This document shows, piece by piece, positions 60,473 to 64,000 of a DNA stretch of 64,000 nt. The notes beneath the pieces were generated by a model. That model ran no database searches and was not told where the DNA came from. It was given only the letters and a program-made list of their open reading frames with translations. How positions within the stretch are numbered: position 1 is the first letter of the stretch; the number at the start of each line of letters is the position of its first letter. This DNA is from Dirofilaria immitis (Eukaryota; Nematoda; Chromadorea; Rhabditida; Onchocercidae), in contig JAKNDB010000054.1 in NCBI GenBank assembly GCA_024305405.1, forward strand, positions 868,001 to 932,000, written 5' to 3'. The position numbers and the translations under genes are program-made.

Positions 60473-63400
60473 ATGATTAAAGTTGTAAAAAATAACCTTA
60501 ATTTTCTCGAACTTCAATTGCTAACTTTCAAATTTTAACTTATTTCGATGAAAAAAAACCATTTATAGTTAACATTTAGAGAAAAACAAAAATAAATTTA
60601 TTCCTTTCAAATTTCTTCCTTTTTTTTCTCAAATTTGCTATTCTAAAATCATTTTGATTGATTGGGATAGTATAATTTAAAAAAGATAATAATTATCAGA
60701 TCATTCCATTCGTAATAATTTATCAACATGTGTTTAATGCGTATAAAAATATACAAGGAAAAAGAAATGAACTTTTTGACTAAGATTGAAAAGGAACTCA
60801 TAACAATATTTTAGATTAAGCTTCCAAACGAGAAAGAATATAAATATATCGAATTTAGGAACATAGAAATTAGGAGATGGGATAAATATGTGCTAAATTT
60901 AAAATTAAAAATTATAGTTATATTTTTAAATTTGGTATATTTTATTTTGGCATAATAAGAACAATTAACGTATGTTGGATGTGGAAATATTTGATATGAT
61001 TGATGAAAAACGAAAAGATTTGTTGCCGGGATTGATTAATGATAAACGTTAACGAATATATTTTTCTCGTATTGCAATTTCAAGAAATGCTGCATTTTAT
61101 CGCTGATATGTTAATATTTTATTTTTAAGATCAATTTTTTCATTTTTTTAATCAGTTCATTCTAAAAATAATCCATTCATTTCAATTAAATTTTAGTTGA
61201 ATGAACTATGAATTATTACAATTTTTTTACGGCACAAATAGAACTTCCTGAAAGAGATAATATTTTAATAAAATGATTGAGTTGATTATTATCATTATTA
61301 TTAGAAATAAACTGATTTGTTGAATATTTATATAGTAAAAATATTCTATTTAAAACATCTTTTCATCATTCAATTTAAGAATCTAATTTAAAATTCAATT
61401 TGTTGAAGTTTTTGTGGCAAAATATGTTTAACAAACAAATTTCCTCAATTACAGTATTCAAATAAACTAATAAGTAAAGTTGAAATTTTCCTCCTAACTA
61501 TTCAAAATAAATTGAAAAATTTACTTCTAATTCAAGAAAATACATTATCATTTTTTTTCCTCGGGACCATAGAATTGTTCTTTTAAATACGAAAATATCT
61601 AGAATTTAGAATAGTTTAAAGAATTGAGCAAATTTTATTAAATGCTAAATATTGGTGTATGAATGATGTAAATTATTCACGTATTACGTACGTCAAACAT
61701 ATTACGTATAAGGCGCTGCTTTAAAATTGCCAATACCTTTCTTTCCTTCGTTTATTTAATTAATGCTCATAAAATTATGCAAAAAACGAGAAAGTTTTAT
61801 GAATTTCGTATTGTAAGCAGTTAGAAAGAAAATGACAATTATATAATAAATCGATTATAAAAATTTTGTTAATTTCTAAAACTTTTTTAAACTTTTTTCT
61901 ATTTAATAATTTAATATAACAATTGAATTATTTAAAAAGAAGAAATTTAACAAATGAAAATATATATGATTTAATTTATTATTTTATTTCCTTTTAGTTA
62001 AATTCTAATATTAGAAAGATATCGTCGATGATTTAATCAAATAATTAATAAAATTTTTAATTTTTAACTTATTTCTAACTTTTTAAATTCCAATTTTATC
62101 GATTAATTGGATATAATAGTTAATGAAATATTTGATTTTAATAATTATTAGCAATTTAAAAATACTAATATATTTAAGATGAAGAAAATATTTCAAATGA
62201 TAATATATATTCTTGAAATTTCATGAAATCATAAAATCATATATATGCATTGGAAATTAGAATTGCTTCATTAATTTATATTATCATACAAATAAATATC
62301 TGTTTTGTTTTCTTCTAACAAATTACGAAATATTTTTCTAATATTCTCGGAAAAGTGCAAAATATCTTAAAATTATCAATCATTTTGTTCTTGAATTTTA
62401 TTTTCATAATAAATATGTGTGATGTAATAATGATCAAATTTCAAAATTTTCATAATCAACAACAACTATCTAATCTCAAATTTATTAAAAAAAATAAAAA
62501 ACTAAAAATTATTATTGAATAGGAAATTGAAAGAATTATATTCTTTCAATCATCTTTCCCCATTTCCATCATTAATCTTATACAAAATATTCCTTTACTT
62601 AATATTATTTTTATTTTTCACCATGTTCACATAACATCTTATCAGAAATCCTTATCAGATGATTGCAACTTTTTCTTTTCTTCCTAAATTACTAGCCTCG
62701 AGAATTCTTGGAACTGATTGCTTTTCTTTTGAAAAGACAAAATGTCTATTGGATTAAACTTTTCTTTTTCTTTTCATTCCTTTCTTATTAATTAATTTGA
62801 TTAATCAACTGTTACAAAGTTGTGTAAACTTGCTAAACTTTCGAGATATACCATATATTTTATATTTAATTATATTTATTACTGTTTTTAATTTCAGATA
62901 TGATATAAAGGTGAACGATATGAATTGTTACATTTATCAAAATGATATAATTAATCAATCATTTTGACATTTTTGCAAGTAATTATCAAATGATATTGCA
63001 GAAATTTTTGCAAAATTATTATTTCCTTCTTTCCTTTTTATAACTTTTTCATTTTTCCTTTTTTTTTAGAAGAAACATTCATCAAAATTAAAGATGAATG
63101 AAATATGATATTAAAATTGATGCTAACTGATGACAGATAACTTATTAATGACTATATATGCATACGATAAATCAATCTCGACATGTTTCATCGAGATTTT
63201 TATGAAAAGAAATCATTTTTTTCACAAATGAATCTTATCAACTTTTAATGAAAAGGTAATATGATTAAATTTTTTTGATCGTTTTAAAAAAGCAGTGAAA
63301 AATGAAAATTCTTTAAATAAAAAATCAAAAAATCTAAATTTACAATGAATGTTTAATTCGAGAAAAGCTATTTTAAAAAAAAAGAAAATTTTTTAGAAGG

Positions 63401-64000
63401 TCATATTATTAAATTAAATCTGATTATTCATAATTATTTAATGATAATGCCTGCTGTTAAAAGAAAAAGTATATATATATATAAATGTGTATCTATAGAT
63501 AAATCACGTGAAAAAACTGATTTATTTGACGTTTTATTTAACTACACGTAAATTTTATAAACAATATAAATGAGGAAAAACGGATTTCTTTCAATGTTTT
63601 ATTTTGTTACACGTAAATGTAAAAATGATTTACGTCAAATAAGTAATGAATTACTTTTATAATTTTATTAAAAAATTGTTTCATTTTTTTTAAAATTCTT
63701 TTAACAATTTTCTTATCAAATGATACTTAAATCATATGTCATAAAAATGGATAATAATATTTATCCAAAATTTAATCTTTCTAATTAAGTCCTAACTTTA
63801 ATGACTGACTTAGCAAAATGATTTTCCATAATGATTTTGCGGCCAATCCAGAAAAATTTATTGCTGTTAAATAAAACAGATAGATGACTATGTCTTGCTT
63901 TTTCTTGCATCCATGATCGATTCCTATAAATGACTCTTCTTCTTACTCTTTATTTTATTTTTAACTTATTTTACCCAGAATTTTCTTTCTAAATATTCTC

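Larger units (their letters stand above)
53196..64000. other. Gene desert, second part, with several low-complexity repeats
   Basis: No gene was recognised. The stretch holds degenerate tandem repeats (55.36-55.56 and 56.9-57.56 kb), a 51-bp duplication (56.41-56.51 kb), two GA-rich tracts, an AAT-rich tract and scattered (TA)n. The longest T-rich ORFs lack motifs. A 26-codon ORF at 60972-61052 is compositionally better than its surroundings but is unsupported otherwise. Confidence 0.6.

Overview
The window looks like nuclear DNA of a parasitic nematode, most probably a filarial worm (Spirurina, Onchocercidae). The reasons are the strong AT bias outside exons, short phase-consistent introns with GT...TTTCAG borders, likely spliced-leader acceptors just upstream of start codons, and a cofactor-independent phosphoglycerate mutase that reads as very close to the filarial enzyme as I remember it. 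I ran no searches, so family names rest on motifs and recalled family features. No tRNA, rRNA, CRISPR array or bacterial insert was seen.

Six genes are supported, all on the + strand: (1) AMPK gamma subunit, 2424-7136, 5' end not found; (2) mitochondrial glutamate dehydrogenase, 15724-19704; (3) DECD-box mRNA-export helicase UAP56/HEL-1, 20389-24240; (4) L-seryl-tRNA(Sec) kinase PSTK, 24815-26076, possibly in an operon with the helicase; (5) a polyglutamine protein with a WRKY-GCM1/FLYWCH-like zinc-binding domain, 30698-34797; (6) cofactor-independent phosphoglycerate mutase, 39279-44478. AMPK gamma, GDH and iPGM all belong to energy metabolism, but they are separate transcription units and I see no sign of common control. 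Two minus-strand candidates are weaker: a small two-exon gene at 10141-10433 with an in-frame TGA, and a 59-codon ORF at 19926-20105.

Read literally, five of the six genes are frameshifted. Each break is repaired by restoring one base, nearly always in or beside a homopolymer: ten sites lie inside exons and three at splice junctions. Exon phases then close exactly, giving 540 aa for GDH, 426 for HEL-1, 294 for PSTK and 515 for iPGM. All are deletions, so consensus error is the best explanation. An ORF-only annotation would fragment these genes.

The rest is AT-rich and apparently gene-free: 1-2423, 7137-10140, 10434-15683, 26077-30697, 34798-39240, and a 19.5-kb stretch at 44479-64000. It contains microsatellites, a 51-bp tandem array (12.6 kb), a 44/45-bp array (28.4 kb), a 166-bp diverged duplication (29.4 kb), a strand-asymmetric purine/pyrimidine block (26.7-27.5 kb), degenerate repeats (55.4 and 57 kb), and a MITE-like element with long terminal inverted repeats inside intron 1 of the polyQ gene (31.3-31.7 kb).
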